DNA of 64,000 nucleotides from Sulfurospirillum sp. UBA12182 (GCA_002742765.1 DLUF01000042.1:1-64000), one strand, 5' to 3'; positions 30,520-41,826 are shown, counted from the stretch's first letter. The notes: generated by a model from the sequence alone, not told the origin. Translations and numbers: made by a program.

Positions 30520-31820
30520 TTAAAAACTTTTGAAAAAACTTACATAAAAAAGAGTTTTATCATACTCAAAAGGAGCATGATTTGAGTCTTGGTCGATATA
30601 ACTTACCCCTGAGTTCAAAGAGGTGTCTTCTGAGAGTTTATACATAAAATTAAGAGCATAGATATCTTGGTTATCCTCTCTTTTTGTCAGAAATGATACA
30701 TCTGTTTTATCAAAATCTTTATCCAAGTAAGCATAACTAAGTGAGCCCATAAGTTTTGGAAAAACTTCCTTAGATACTTCTACTTTATAAGTCAATGAAG
30801 AAAAGTCAACATCTGTTCTATCACCATTTACTTTAGAACTATTTTCATATGTGCTTGAAAGCGTCAATAAAAAAGGATTTTCTTCATAAAGCGCTCTTTT
30901 ATACTTAACTTCAGCGATATAGCCACGAGAATTTAAGTCTTTATTTGTATTATAGGAAGTTATTTTGTATTTTAATGCCCCACTAAGCATAGAGTTTTTA
31001 TCCAAAACATAATTTAGCTCACTCCCCATATAAAAAACCCTCGAATAAAACTCTCCAGCCAAATAAATATGGTCTAGAGTGAGAGGAAGCCCTATCTTAT
31101 AATCTTTTGTCACATAAGTCGGTTTAGAAGTGATAGAAAAAAGGGCTATGTTATTGGCGGTTATTTGTCTGTTAAGTTTTGAGTATGCTACAAAAGTATT
31201 ATATTATCTTTTTCGCCAAAATCATAGATATGATTAAGATATAAACTTGAACTTAAAGAAGTGTCACTTTTCTCAGCATCTCCTGGAACTGTTATGTTAA
31301 ATGAAGGGACTAAAAAGCTAGTATTGCCTATGTCATTGTTTGCATTACTATCGTATCCAAACCCTACACTCACACCTCCTGAAAAAAAGCTTCTATTCAT
31401 CTTTTTTTCTACATTTTCTTTAAAACGTAAAACATTTTTTCTTACATTTTGTGGGATATTAGACCTCAAGACTCGGTTAATCTCTTCATTCGCTAGAAAA
31501 TAAGACCCTGTTTCAAAATAAACCCTTGCAATTTCTAGCCTCACTCTTACATGTAAAGGATCTAACATCAAAACTCTATCAAATGCCATCAAAGCTTCGT
31601 TATACTCTTTAAGTTCTAAATGACAAAGTCCAACATAAAAATGAAACTCTGGATTTTGTGCATCTGCTTTTGAAAGTTTTTCAAATCTCTTTAGTGCATA
31701 TGAAAAATCTTTTTGATTATAGAGTTTGATAGCATTTTCATACTCAGTTTTTGAATCATTTACAAAATTTTGTGCTAAAACAAGTGTACATGTACACAGA
31801 ACCAACAAAAACTTTTTCAT
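30520..31820 (-). pseudogene. TPR-containing outer-membrane barrel protein, split by a frameshift near 31195-31206
   Basis: 31188-31820 encodes signal peptide, TPR and start of barrel; 30520-31113 continues the barrel in another frame that is open back to the end of the first ORF. Confidence 0.82.
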
Positions 31821-33502
31821 TATTTCACCGCCTTAAATACGCCTATAGCTGTTTTATCAGGAGCTGTTGCTTGAAATGAGCCACCAACTGCTTGCGCTTG
31901 ATCACCATAAAATGCTCCACTAACATTGGATAAATGTTCTACGGCTTCTTGTCCATTGATATAAACAGGACTTGTAGCAGAAAACGTACCGTTTGCAAAA
32001 CTCTGTTGTGTTAAGCCATCTAACTTCCAAACTTCTGGTGTAGCTGCATTTGTTTGAAACTGTATGTAACTAGAACTATCTAAAGGCGTACCTGAACCAA
32101 AATCAAAAGTTAAAGAGACTATGTTATTGTTTGTTGGGTCTATCCCTACATATGAATCAGCTACACTATCATAAACATATCCTATACTTTTACCTGTGTA
32201 AGTGTAAGGATTTGATGTTAAATTCAAACTAGCGATATCTGTCACAGGATTTATACCACCAACCCAAAAGTTTAGTATAGGTTTTGGTGTTCCAGCTGCA
32301 TCAACTTGCCAGTAACCCCACGAAACATACTCGTTGGTAACTGTATTTTCAGATTGTATCCAACCATTAAGCCCATCAAAATTTTGAACACTGAATTCAT
32401 TAATATTTTTATAGGTCATCGTGTCAGCATCTACACTTTTTGTCAAATTTACCTTTTGTCCTGAATCAAGCTGTATTTCAGAACCTGCAACAATCCCATT
32501 ACCAGAATTATCTATCTCTAATCTAAAAGAGCCATCTGTTTTAAACCCATAGCCATCTGTATTTGATGTTGCGTAACCAGTCAAAACAGGTCCACCAGCG
32601 ACAAGGGCAAATGTCGTAGAAGCTGCTTGTAGATTTGCAGTCCAATATGCTGGCAACGCATAAGAAGTATTTATAGGTTGGCAGTTTGGTGAAGTCCCAA
32701 TATACCCTGCTCCACAGCCATTTGATTGGACTTTTTCTATAACATCTTTTGTAGTTGTTTCTTGAAGATTTGATTGTGTAGCCCCATCTGCACTATCTTG
32801 AGCGCCGTCAGAGGGATTGTCATCACCTGTTCCACCTTCTTGTGTTCCCTCATCTTGAGTACCTCCTTCACCCTCACTTGGAGGATTATCTGAGGTAGCA
32901 CCAGCTCCATCTTCTTGCCCTACATCACCACCTTCCATAGCAGAAGGTTCTTGTGGTGCACTTCCATCACTGCCTACAAAGGTTCTCTCACCAGCTCCAA
33001 CAACAACACCCTCACCTCCACCAAGTGGTTTTACCTCGATAGAACCTTGTAAACAACCTATCTCATCTCCACTATCACCTAAAGCGCCAACAACGATAGT
33101 ACCCCGTATTCCTATGGTCGCTGTTTTGGTTTGTAAAGTGAAATTTTGAGGTGCAATTTTTCCAATCTTTCCTGTTATCGTTTTAAAAGTACCCTTTGAA
33201 AATCCAAATTTTGCTTTAGGACTGCTTGATTGAGTTGGAGCGACATACTCTTGAACATTTAAAGTGCTATTCGCTCCTAATGTGATAACTGTATCATCTA
33301 AAAATCTAACTTGTACTTTAGAGTTTTGCAGTGTTTCAATGATATCTTCTTTGAAAATTTCTGAGTCATTATAAGCGATGATTTTCTGCTGATTTCTCAC
33401 GATATTTACATCACCTTTTTTTAAAACTATATGCCCAACAGAGGCCTAACCAACTCCTACCAAAACAAAAAATGAGAAAATCAACCGTAAAAAAATCATC
33501 AT
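31820..33502 (-). pseudogene. FecR domain protein interrupted by an in-frame amber codon at 33446-33448
   Basis: From ATG 33502: MMIFLRLIFSFFVLVGVG*ASVGHIVLKKGDVNIVRNQQKIIAYND..., in frame with the 526 aa ORF starting at GTG 33400. Confidence 0.8.
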
Positions 33503-33650
33503 CTATCCTTTTAAAAGGCATTTTATGTAAGTTTTAATATTATATCTTTTTATTTTGTAAGAAATCAAATATGATTAATTTTATTCTTTAAGTGAATACC
33601 TTTTGAGTTTATGATATATTTATACCTAACTCCATAAAAAAGGATAAACC

Positions 33651-34796
33651 ATGAGTACATGTAAAGTAGAACTGGCTTTAAGAAAGTGTGTAACTCCAGA
33701 GTTTATCTTTGGGACTGGGGCTAGAAACCTTGCAGGCAAATACGCTAAAAACTTAGGTGCAAAAAGAGTTTTGTTAGTAAGTGATATTGGTGTACAAAAT
33801 GCTGGCTGGGTAGATGATGTGATCGCCTCTTTGAACAAAGCATCCTTAAGCTATACTCTTTTTACTGACATTGTTCCAAATCCAAGAGACTTTAATGTCA
33901 AACAAGGTGTAGAAATCTACAAACAATATAGATGTGATGGCATCGTTTGTATAGGTGGTGGTAGTGTAATTGATTGCGCAAAAGGTATCGGCATAGTTGT
34001 TGCAAATGGTGATGATATCTTGACCTATGAGGGCATAGACAAAATCAACTCTCCACTTCCCCCTTTGATTTGTATCCCAACAACAGCGGGCTCTTCTGCT
34101 GATGTTTCGCAATTTGCCATCATTAATGATACTAATAGAAAAGTAAAAATAGCAATTATCAGCAAATCTATCGTGCCTGATGTAGCACTTATCGACCCGC
34201 AGACAACACTAAGCATGGATTATAATCTCACTATCTACACAGGCTTAGATGCGCTTACCCATGCCATAGAAGCGTATGTCTCAAATGCAAATTCTAGCAT
34301 TACTGACATGTATGCACTAGAAGCAATCAAGTATCTTTATACAGCATTACCACAAGTAGCACAAAACCTAGAAAATTTAGAAGCAAGAGGTGCTGTTATG
34401 ATGGGAAGTTTACTTGCTGGACTCGCTTTTTCAAATGCTTCATTAGGAGCTGTTCATGCTATGGCTCACTCACTAGGTGGCTGGCTTGATCTTCCACATG
34501 GTCTTTGCAATGCAATTTTGCTCGATAAAGTTATCCAATTTAACTTACCTTATGCAAATGAAAAATACAAGCCAATAGCTAGAATTTTTGAAACAAAATC
34601 ATCACAAGATTTAGTAAAAAGTATTAATGATTTTAAAACAAATCTCAAACTCACTCAAAGTTTAGAGAAGATGGGAGTAACAAAGAGCGTCATACCTCAT
34701 CTCTCTTCTATGGCTCTCAAAGATGCTTGCATGATAACAAATCCCAAGTTTCCAAACCAACAAGAAGTAGAGGAGATTTTCCACAATGCCCTCTAA
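33651..34796 (+). CDS. Iron-containing alcohol dehydrogenase (ErcA-like)
   Basis: Type III Fe-ADH; GGGSVIDCAKGI, AHSLGGWLDLPHGLCNAILL metal-binding region. Confidence 0.9.
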   Translation: MSTCKVELALRKCVTPEFIFGTGARNLAGKYAKNLGAKRVLLVSDIGVQNAGWVDDVIASLNKASLSYTLFTDIVPNPRDFNVKQGVEIYKQYRCDGIVCIGGGSVIDCAKGIGIVVANGDDILTYEGIDKINSPLPPLICIPTTAGSSADVSQFAIINDTNRKVKIAIISKSIVPDVALIDPQTTLSMDYNLTIYTGLDALTHAIEAYVSNANSSITDMYALEAIKYLYTALPQVAQNLENLEARGAVMMGSLLAGLAFSNASLGAVHAMAHSLGGWLDLPHGLCNAILLDKVIQFNLPYANEKYKPIARIFETKSSQDLVKSINDFKTNLKLTQSLEKMGVTKSVIPHLSSMALKDACMITNPKFPNQQEVEEIFHNAL

Positions 34797-36546
34797 TGAT
34801 GAAATCGAAAAATTAAGAGCCCAAATCATAGGACTTGGAGAAGAGTCTATCAGAAAGAGTTACTACCCAAAACTCCAGTATCATATACATGAGCTAGAGC
34901 GTTTTAGAGCTTTACTTGACCAATCCAAAGAGATGATTATCCTTGTTGATTTTAAAACACGCCAAATAGTTGATATCAACTATACTGTTTCCCTCACTTA
35001 TGGGAAAGATAAAAAAGAACTGCTAGGGAAAAATGCAGATATCTTTTTCCCAACAAAAATCAGAGAAAATATGGATATAATCCAAAGGGGTAATATAGAT
35101 GAACTCAAAAATTGCTGTATTACAGAAGCTAATATCATCACACCTAAAGGTGAAATTCCTATCGAGTTTAGCCTCCAAAAGATAGAGTTTGAAGATAATG
35201 CCTATTTTGTAATCTTTGGTACAAATATAAGTGAAAAAAATAGAGCTAAAGAAAAAATCTTCCAACTTGATTTTTATGATACTTTAACAAATCTTCCCAA
35301 TAAGAAAAAACTCTTCAATGATTTAGAGAGTATCAACGCTAAGCAAACTACATTTGCTGTGCTACTTTTAGATTTAGACAATTTTAAAGCTATCAATGAT
35401 ACTAAAGGGCATAAACTAGGAGATAAGTTGCTTATAAAAGTTGCAAAAAGACTTTCTGCTCTTTGTAAAAGTTGGTATTTTCTTTATCGTATCGGTGGAG
35501 ATGAATTTGTGATTTTAATCGATTTGCAAGGAGATACCTCTCAAGAAGCTATTATGGAGATTGAAGAGTTTGCTTTTAAAGTCAAAAACAACATCAATCA
35601 AGCATACTACTTTGATGAAGAGGAGTTTGTTTTTTCTTCTAGTATAGGTATAGAGTTTTGTCTCTCAAATGTACTTAGCCCTGATGAAATTCTCAAACAT
35701 GTAGAAATAGCAATGTATGAATCGAAAAATAAAGGTAGAAATACCATCAATTTTTATGATCCTAAAATGCAAGAAGCCATAAAAGATAAAATCACTTTAG
35801 AATCTGATTTAAAAGCAGCATTAGAAAAAAATCAATTTTGTCTATACTATCAACCCCAATTGGATATCCAACAAAAAGTTATTGGGTTAGAGGCTCTTAT
35901 AAGATGGTCTCATCCCACCCGAGGTTTAGTTCCACCTAGCTCTTTTATACCTTTAGCTGAAGAGAGTGGACTTATCATACCACTAGGTGAATGGATTATA
36001 CAAACTGTTTGCAAGCAGCTAGAGAAATTTGCACTTGATGAAAAAACTAAAAACTTAAGTATCGCAGTAAATGTAAGTATAAAACAGTTTCAAGATACTT
36101 ACTTCATACAAAGATTAGCTGAAATTTTAAAACAAGTTCATTTAGATAAAATCAATCTATCCTTTGAGTTAACAGAGTCAATCGTGATTGATAATATCGA
36201 AGAAACAATCATAAAAATGGAAGAGATAAAAAAACTAGGAATCTCTTTTTCTATGGATGATTTTGGAACAGGCTACTCCTCGCTAAGCTCTCTTAAAAGG
36301 CTTCCTCTTGAAGAGTTAAAAATCGACCAAAGTTTTATAAGAGATATCACTACTGACCCAAATGATGCAATCATCGTCAAAACGATTATAGGTATGGCAA
36401 AAAACCTCGGTTTACAAGTTGTAGCAGAGGGGGTAGAAACAAAAGAACAATTTGAATTTTTACAACACTATGATTGTGACATCTATCAAGGATATCTTTT
36501 TAGTAAACCTCTCCCCATAGAAGAGTTAATGCGAGAAATTATATAG
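34786..36546 (+). CDS. PAS-GGDEF-EAL protein
   Basis: PAS domain, RIGGDEFVIL, EALIRWSHPTRG...DDFGTGYSSLSSLKRLPLEELKID. Confidence 0.92.
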   Translation: MPSNDEIEKLRAQIIGLGEESIRKSYYPKLQYHIHELERFRALLDQSKEMIILVDFKTRQIVDINYTVSLTYGKDKKELLGKNADIFFPTKIRENMDIIQRGNIDELKNCCITEANIITPKGEIPIEFSLQKIEFEDNAYFVIFGTNISEKNRAKEKIFQLDFYDTLTNLPNKKKLFNDLESINAKQTTFAVLLLDLDNFKAINDTKGHKLGDKLLIKVAKRLSALCKSWYFLYRIGGDEFVILIDLQGDTSQEAIMEIEEFAFKVKNNINQAYYFDEEEFVFSSSIGIEFCLSNVLSPDEILKHVEIAMYESKNKGRNTINFYDPKMQEAIKDKITLESDLKAALEKNQFCLYYQPQLDIQQKVIGLEALIRWSHPTRGLVPPSSFIPLAEESGLIIPLGEWIIQTVCKQLEKFALDEKTKNLSIAVNVSIKQFQDTYFIQRLAEILKQVHLDKINLSFELTESIVIDNIEETIIKMEEIKKLGISFSMDDFGTGYSSLSSLKRLPLEELKIDQSFIRDITTDPNDAIIVKTIIGMAKNLGLQVVAEGVETKEQFEFLQHYDCDIYQGYLFSKPLPIEELMREII

Positions 36547-36759
36547 TTTATTTTAAAGGCGAAAAATTATATTAAACTTTTTGAGAAGTTTAATCCCTAT
36601 TAACAAAGCTATAACAACTAGTACAAGTAAAACAAATACGAAATAACTCCCATACTCTTCTTTTGCAAAAGGAAGAGCATTTGTATTCATGCCAAAAAAC
36701 CCAACAATTAAATTTAATGGTAAAAAAATAGCAGAAAGAAAAGTTAAGATATAAATAGT
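36546..36759 (-). pseudogene. corA: 3' fragment of corA (C-terminal TM domain)
   Basis: Reverse strand reads PTIYILTFLSAIFLPLNLIVGFFGMNTNALPFAKEEYGSYFVFVLLVLVVIALLIGIKLLKKFN, with the CorA GMN signature. Confidence 0.85.
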
Positions 36760-36882
36760 TGGGTTGATTTATATAAAATAGAATAGATAAGACAATTGTT
36801 GATAATACAAAGTTTATATTTCCTTCTATAATAAGAATTATATCTAATAATATAAAGGCAATAAAATATAATAAAAGCTGTT

Positions 36883-37560
36883 TCATTTCTGTACCCACCT
36901 TACAATGGGTTTATTTATCATAATAATAAGAAGCCAAGATAAAATCATAGTAATCAATGTATGGCTTAAAAAATGGTCTCCTATAAGCATTTTGTAAATA
37001 CCCATTGTCCAACCTAGAGCTAGTGCTCCACTTAATGCTAATAGTTTATTTCGTTTTGTTTTGAATAAAAAGAATAAACTCATCAAGGCAAATCCTCCAC
37101 TTGCATGACCTGCAGGCCAACAGGCAATATGTTCCATATTTTTGTATGGTTGTGGATAGATTTGCCATACAGCAGTTCTAATTAGTTTTCCTCCATAATG
37201 TATCTCATTTTTAGGACAAGGCATATTTGTGGTCTTTTTTAATCCTCCGACAATAGCAGGTATAAAAATAGCTGATAACACAACTATAATCATCCCATGT
37301 TTATACTCTTGAACAATACTATTTTTTCTAAAAAAGATTAATGTAACTAAAAAAAGTACGCCAATTAAAATTAGTAACTTTTTGATTCCATCATAAAATA
37401 TAAATTTCCAAGGTTGTATATCTCTTCCTAGCCACCAAGTATGTTCTTTAAAATCATAAAACATATCTTGCACAAAAATATCAATATTAGTTATTCCAAA
37501 TATGACAACTACAAATAAAAGTAAAAAAATAGTTAAAGGTATTTGTCTATCAATCAGCAT
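36883..37560 (-). CDS. PAP2 family phosphatase (lipid A 1-phosphatase/PgpB-like)
   Basis: KKTTNMPCPKN...CWPAGHASGGFAL...GDHFLSH PAP2 motifs; start at MLIDRQIP preferred. Confidence 0.82.
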   Translation of the reverse strand: MLIDRQIPLTIFLLLFVVVIFGITNIDIFVQDMFYDFKEHTWWLGRDIQPWKFIFYDGIKKLLILIGVLFLVTLIFFRKNSIVQEYKHGMIIVVLSAIFIPAIVGGLKKTTNMPCPKNEIHYGGKLIRTAVWQIYPQPYKNMEHIACWPAGHASGGFALMSLFFLFKTKRNKLLALSGALALGWTMGIYKMLIGDHFLSHTLITMILSWLLIIMINKPIVRWVQK

Positions 37561-39184
37561 AAATAATATCCTTTGATTTATCATATACTTTTGTTTCAAC
37601 TTCAAAGAGCCCTAAAAGTGTATGAAAAAGATTATCTTGTGAATATTTTTGCTCTTTATTTTTATGTAACTTTTTCATATCAATATCTTTTTTCATCTCT
37701 TCCCCAAACCACATAAAAGCTCCTATATTAGTTTGAGAATCAGGTGCCATAAAATAAGGTAATCCATGTAGATACACACCATTTTCTCCAAGACTCTCTC
37801 CATGATCACTCATATAAATAAGAGCTGTTTCATGTGTCTTGTCATATTTTTTTAAAAAATTAATAGTTTTAGTTAAAAAATAATCTGTATATAAAAGTGC
37901 ATTATCGTAAGCATTACTAATTTCTTCTTGTGTACATTGTTCTAATTGATTTGTCTCACAAACAGGAGTAAATTTTTCAAATTCTTTTGGATACCTTTTA
38001 TAATAAGCTGGACCGTGATTACCCATTTGATGAAGTACTATTAAAATATCTTTACCCTTGTTTTTTTTAATATACTCATCTAATCCTACAAGCATACCTT
38101 CATCTCTACATTCACCGTTATCTTCACATATTGTATTTGTTTTAGAAGTTCTATAGTCTTCAAAAGGTACTCGTAAAGCTACACCTTTACTATCAGAGTT
38201 ATTATCTCTCCACAAAACTTCTATATCCTTTGTATGTGTTAAAACATCTAAAACATTTTGGGTTGAAATACCTTTTTTATAGCTATAATCATCCCTATCA
38301 AATATTGAAAACATACAAGGAACACTATAAGCTGTACTTGTTCCACATGAATAAAATTCAGAAAAGTTGATAATATCCTTATTTTCAAGTAGTGGATTTG
38401 TTTTTTTCTCATATCCATTCAAAGAAAAATGATCAGCTCTAGCTGCTTCACCTACAACCATAATAACTAACTCTGTATGGTGATCATTTCCATCATCATC
38501 TTTTTCAATAACTTTTGCATCCACTCCAATAGGTTTTATAATAACTTGACCACTATTAAAGGTTTTGTTAATATAGTTTCCAATACTATATATCCAATAG
38601 GTAGGATTTACATTATATCTTAGTGGTTTATGTTCTCTGAAAAATGAAGTGTAGTGCTTGCTAAAAATCAATACTAAGGCTATAACAGTCAATAAGGATA
38701 TTAAAATATATTTTATTTTTCTTAATAATTCTTGCTTGAAACTTCCATACGCAATGTTTGCTTTAAAAACTACATAAGACGGTATAACTCCTAACAAAAT
38801 AAAGTAAATTATTTGTTTTAATGTTAAAAGATCAAATGATTCATTAAAATTTGTTTGTACTACATTTCGTATCATATCATCATCTATTACTATATGATAG
38901 GTATTCATAAAATAATTAGTCAATGATGAAACTAAAAGAACTGTTATTAAAATAGGTTTTGTAGTGTATTTTGAACTAAACAGTGTAAATAGTAAAGTAT
39001 TAAATGCAATGAGTAAAAAAAACAAAGAGATTAAAAAACCGATGTTATTTAACTCTAAAGGATAAACTTTTAGTACATTCTCAAAAAATGTATAGTTGTC
39101 AAAAATTGATATAAAAATGACTGTAAGTAAGATAAGTTGTGTCTGATTCATTTTAAGAGATTTTAAATTCAATATTTCCTCCAA
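37550..39184 (-). CDS. eptA: Lipid A phosphoethanolamine transferase (EptA/MCR-like)
   Basis: MVVGEAARADHFSLNGYEKKTNP; SCGTSTAYSVPCMFS; HQMGNHGPAYYKRYP; MSDHGESLGENGVYLHG. Confidence 0.93.
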   Translation of the reverse strand: MEEILNLKSLKMNQTQLILLTVIFISIFDNYTFFENVLKVYPLELNNIGFLISLFFLLIAFNTLLFTLFSSKYTTKPILITVLLVSSLTNYFMNTYHIVIDDDMIRNVVQTNFNESFDLLTLKQIIYFILLGVIPSYVVFKANIAYGSFKQELLRKIKYILISLLTVIALVLIFSKHYTSFFREHKPLRYNVNPTYWIYSIGNYINKTFNSGQVIIKPIGVDAKVIEKDDDGNDHHTELVIMVVGEAARADHFSLNGYEKKTNPLLENKDIINFSEFYSCGTSTAYSVPCMFSIFDRDDYSYKKGISTQNVLDVLTHTKDIEVLWRDNNSDSKGVALRVPFEDYRTSKTNTICEDNGECRDEGMLVGLDEYIKKNKGKDILIVLHQMGNHGPAYYKRYPKEFEKFTPVCETNQLEQCTQEEISNAYDNALLYTDYFLTKTINFLKKYDKTHETALIYMSDHGESLGENGVYLHGLPYFMAPDSQTNIGAFMWFGEEMKKDIDMKKLHKNKEQKYSQDNLFHTLLGLFEVETKVYDKSKDIIYAD

Positions 39185-39216
39185 TTTGGTTGTTGGAACG
39201 AATATTAAAATTTCAA

Positions 39217-39233
39217 AATTAATTAAAAATTAA
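39217..39233 (-). promoter_or_regulatory. PmrA-box-like direct repeat TTAATT-N5-TTAATT upstream of eptA
   Basis: AATTAA on the + strand at 39217-39222 and 39228-39233, 11-bp spacing. Confidence 0.5.
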
Positions 39234-39244
39234 TATATTTGATT

Positions 39245-39829
39245 TCAATTTACAAGTTGCTTATTTCTTTTAAAATACCAAACTAATGTTAATACAACTA
39301 AAAGAATAATAAAGATTGTAATATCTTTTAAATATATACTGATAAGTTTCTCATTTTCTCCAAGAAAATATCCAAGCATTGTAAGGATAGTTATCCAAAT
39401 ACCTGCACCTAAAGTCGTATATATACTAAACTTTATCCCATTCATACGAGCTAGTCCCGCAGGAAATGATATATATTGTCTAATACCAGGAATTAATCTT
39501 CCACTAAAAGTTGAAATGTGACCATGTTTCTCAAAAAACTTATCTAACTTGTCAATTTTTTCATGACTTATTATTGTACTTAAAAATTTTCTTCCAAATT
39601 TTAAGGCAAGCAAATAATTAAACCAAGCCCCTGCTAAACTTCCTAAGAGTCCTGATAGTAAAACAAGCACTAATTCCATCTCACCTTGAAAAGCTAAATA
39701 CCCTGCAGGTATCATTACAACTTCACTAGGAAACGGGAAAAATGAACTCTCAAGAAACATTAAAGTAAAAATACCAAAGTATCCTAAGCTACCTATAGTA
39801 TTTACTAAAAAATTAACTATTTCTGACAT
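39245..39829 (-). CDS. DedA family membrane protein
   Basis: [42 protein letters not shown]. Confidence 0.92.
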   Translation of the reverse strand: MSEIVNFLVNTIGSLGYFGIFTLMFLESSFFPFPSEVVMIPAGYLAFQGEMELVLVLLSGLLGSLAGAWFNYLLALKFGRKFLSTIISHEKIDKLDKFFEKHGHISTFSGRLIPGIRQYISFPAGLARMNGIKFSIYTTLGAGIWITILTMLGYFLGENEKLISIYLKDITIFIILLVVLTLVWYFKRNKQLVN

Positions 39830-41180
39830 TAATATGTTCTAAATTAGCTTCAAAAGTAATGAGAACCGTAGTCCCAACTGATTCTTTTGATCCAATGTTC
39901 ATATTCCCATTGTGAAGTTCAATTATATTTTTTACTATACTGAGCCCTAATCCAAATCCTTTTATGGATTTATTTCTACTCTCATCAACTCTGTAGAATT
40001 TATCAGTGATTTTTGGTAGTAATTCTTTAGGTATTCCTATGCCTTCATCTTTTATTATAAATATAATTCTACCGTTTTCTTCGAATAGGGATAAAAATAT
40101 TTTCTTGTTTTCCAGACTATATTTTATAGCATTATCAAGCAAGTTTGAAAATAGTATGGTAATTAAAGAGCTATTTGCTTTTAATAGGGTTTTTTCAAAT
40201 TTCTTTACTTCTATAGATATGTTTTTTTTATCTGCAAAAAAAACAAATTTTTCAATACAATTCATTAAAATTGAATTTAAGTCACATAAACAAAAAGTCT
40301 CTTCGATATTATCTTTTGTATATTTTGTTAATATGAGCATATCTTGAACCATATGTTTCATTTTTTTTGATTCATCATCAATTTTTTCCAAACTGTTTTT
40401 ATAATACTCTTTTTCTCTATCTTTTTTAAGAGCCAGTTCTATTTGCGTAGAGATTACTGTTAATGGAGTACGTAGTTCATGAGACACATCATTATTGAAT
40501 CTTTCCATCTTTTCAATACCCTCACGAAGTCTTTTTACCATATCGTTAAAAGTAAAAGCCAACTCTTTTAACTCATCCTCTTTTTGATCTGTGGAAATAT
40601 TCTGGGTTAAATTATCTATATTGATCTGTTTTGCAGTTTGTGTTATATTTTTAATTGGAATTAATATTTTATCTATTAGTTTTATTCCAATAAAAATAAG
40701 TACGATTAAAAAAATTGGATTTAAGACAAATAGAATCTCTTCAATATCTTCAGCTTTATTAGGAAGCCCTTTTTTATGAAGTACAATAGAGCCTTTATAT
40801 GGTGTTTCAAAATTTAATACATAAATTGCATCAACTGTTTCATTGCTTGATTCATTTGAAAAAAATATTTGATCTTTATTTATATACTCAGATAAGTTTT
40901 TTATTGTAAAGTCTTCACTTTTTTTAATTATCTTATCATTTTGAATAATAGCTGCGGCAATTCCATTTGCTTTTTCATACTTGAAAGTTATCTCATGGAG
41001 TTTATTCTCTACTATTTCATCATGCATATCTTTAGCACTATAATACATATTATTTTGTATTTTTAAATTTATACTTTCTTCTATAAAATAGTAAAGTAAA
41101 AAACTAAATGAAAATAAAACTATGGTAATAGTTCCAATGAACCAAATTAGTACTTTAGTTTTTAAACTACTAAATTTCAA
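39813..41180 (-). CDS. Sensor histidine kinase
   Basis: HAMP-like region, [14 protein letters not shown]-box, [20 protein letters not shown]. Confidence 0.92.
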   Translation of the reverse strand: MKFSSLKTKVLIWFIGTITIVLFSFSFLLYYFIEESINLKIQNNMYYSAKDMHDEIVENKLHEITFKYEKANGIAAAIIQNDKIIKKSEDFTIKNLSEYINKDQIFFSNESSNETVDAIYVLNFETPYKGSIVLHKKGLPNKAEDIEEILFVLNPIFLIVLIFIGIKLIDKILIPIKNITQTAKQINIDNLTQNISTDQKEDELKELAFTFNDMVKRLREGIEKMERFNNDVSHELRTPLTVISTQIELALKKDREKEYYKNSLEKIDDESKKMKHMVQDMLILTKYTKDNIEETFCLCDLNSILMNCIEKFVFFADKKNISIEVKKFEKTLLKANSSLITILFSNLLDNAIKYSLENKKIFLSLFEENGRIIFIIKDEGIGIPKELLPKITDKFYRVDESRNKSIKGFGLGLSIVKNIIELHNGNMNIGSKESVGTTVLITFEANLEHINVRNS

Positions 41181-41826
41181 TTTTATATCCTAACCCTTTA
41201 AAATTTTTAATAAGTTCTTTAGATAGTTTTTTACGCAAATTAAAAATAGTAACTTCAATTACGTTACTGGCTATAAACTCTTGATTGTTCCAAAGTTGAT
41301 CTTCTATCATAAATTTAGATACATAAGAGTTTTTATTTTTTATTAAAAACATTAAAAGGTCATACTCTTTTAATGTGAGATTAACAACTGCATCATCTTT
41401 TTGAACAATCTTTTTATCTGTATCAATTGTAATATTCTGAATTTGTATTTTATTGCTTCCATTAAAAGATATTCTTCTGTAAAGAGCTTCAACTCTTGCT
41501 TGAAGCTCTTCAAAACTAAATGGCTTTGCTAAGTAATCATCAGCTCCACATTTAAGACCTACAACTTTGTTTTTAATCTCATCTTTTGCAGTAAGCATTA
41601 TAACAGGTGTATTGATATTTTCATCTCTTAACTTTTGTAAAACTTCAATTCCACTTTGAATTGGTAGCATCCAATCTAAAATGATTGTATCGTAATTATT
41701 TACTTGAGCAAGATACTGAGCATCTTCTCCATCCATTGCAACATCTACAATATAATTTTCTTCTTCAAATCCATCTTTTAATAAAGAGAGGATGTTTTCA
41801 TCATCCTCTACGATTAATATTTTCAA
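41170..41826 (-). CDS. OmpR-family response regulator
   Basis: MKILIVEDDENI, DTIILDWMLP, winged-helix C-terminus. Confidence 0.93.
   Translation of the reverse strand: MKILIVEDDENILSLLKDGFEEENYIVDVAMDGEDAQYLAQVNNYDTIILDWMLPIQSGIEVLQKLRDENINTPVIMLTAKDEIKNKVVGLKCGADDYLAKPFSFEELQARVEALYRRISFNGSNKIQIQNITIDTDKKIVQKDDAVVNLTLKEYDLLMFLIKNKNSYVSKFMIEDQLWNNQEFIASNVIEVTIFNLRKKLSKELIKNFKGLGYKIEI

Noticed and set aside
36590-36898. 102 aa ORF as a real membrane protein
   Set aside because: Its C-terminal half is an out-of-frame reading of the corA 3' end; treated as a chimera at the island junction.
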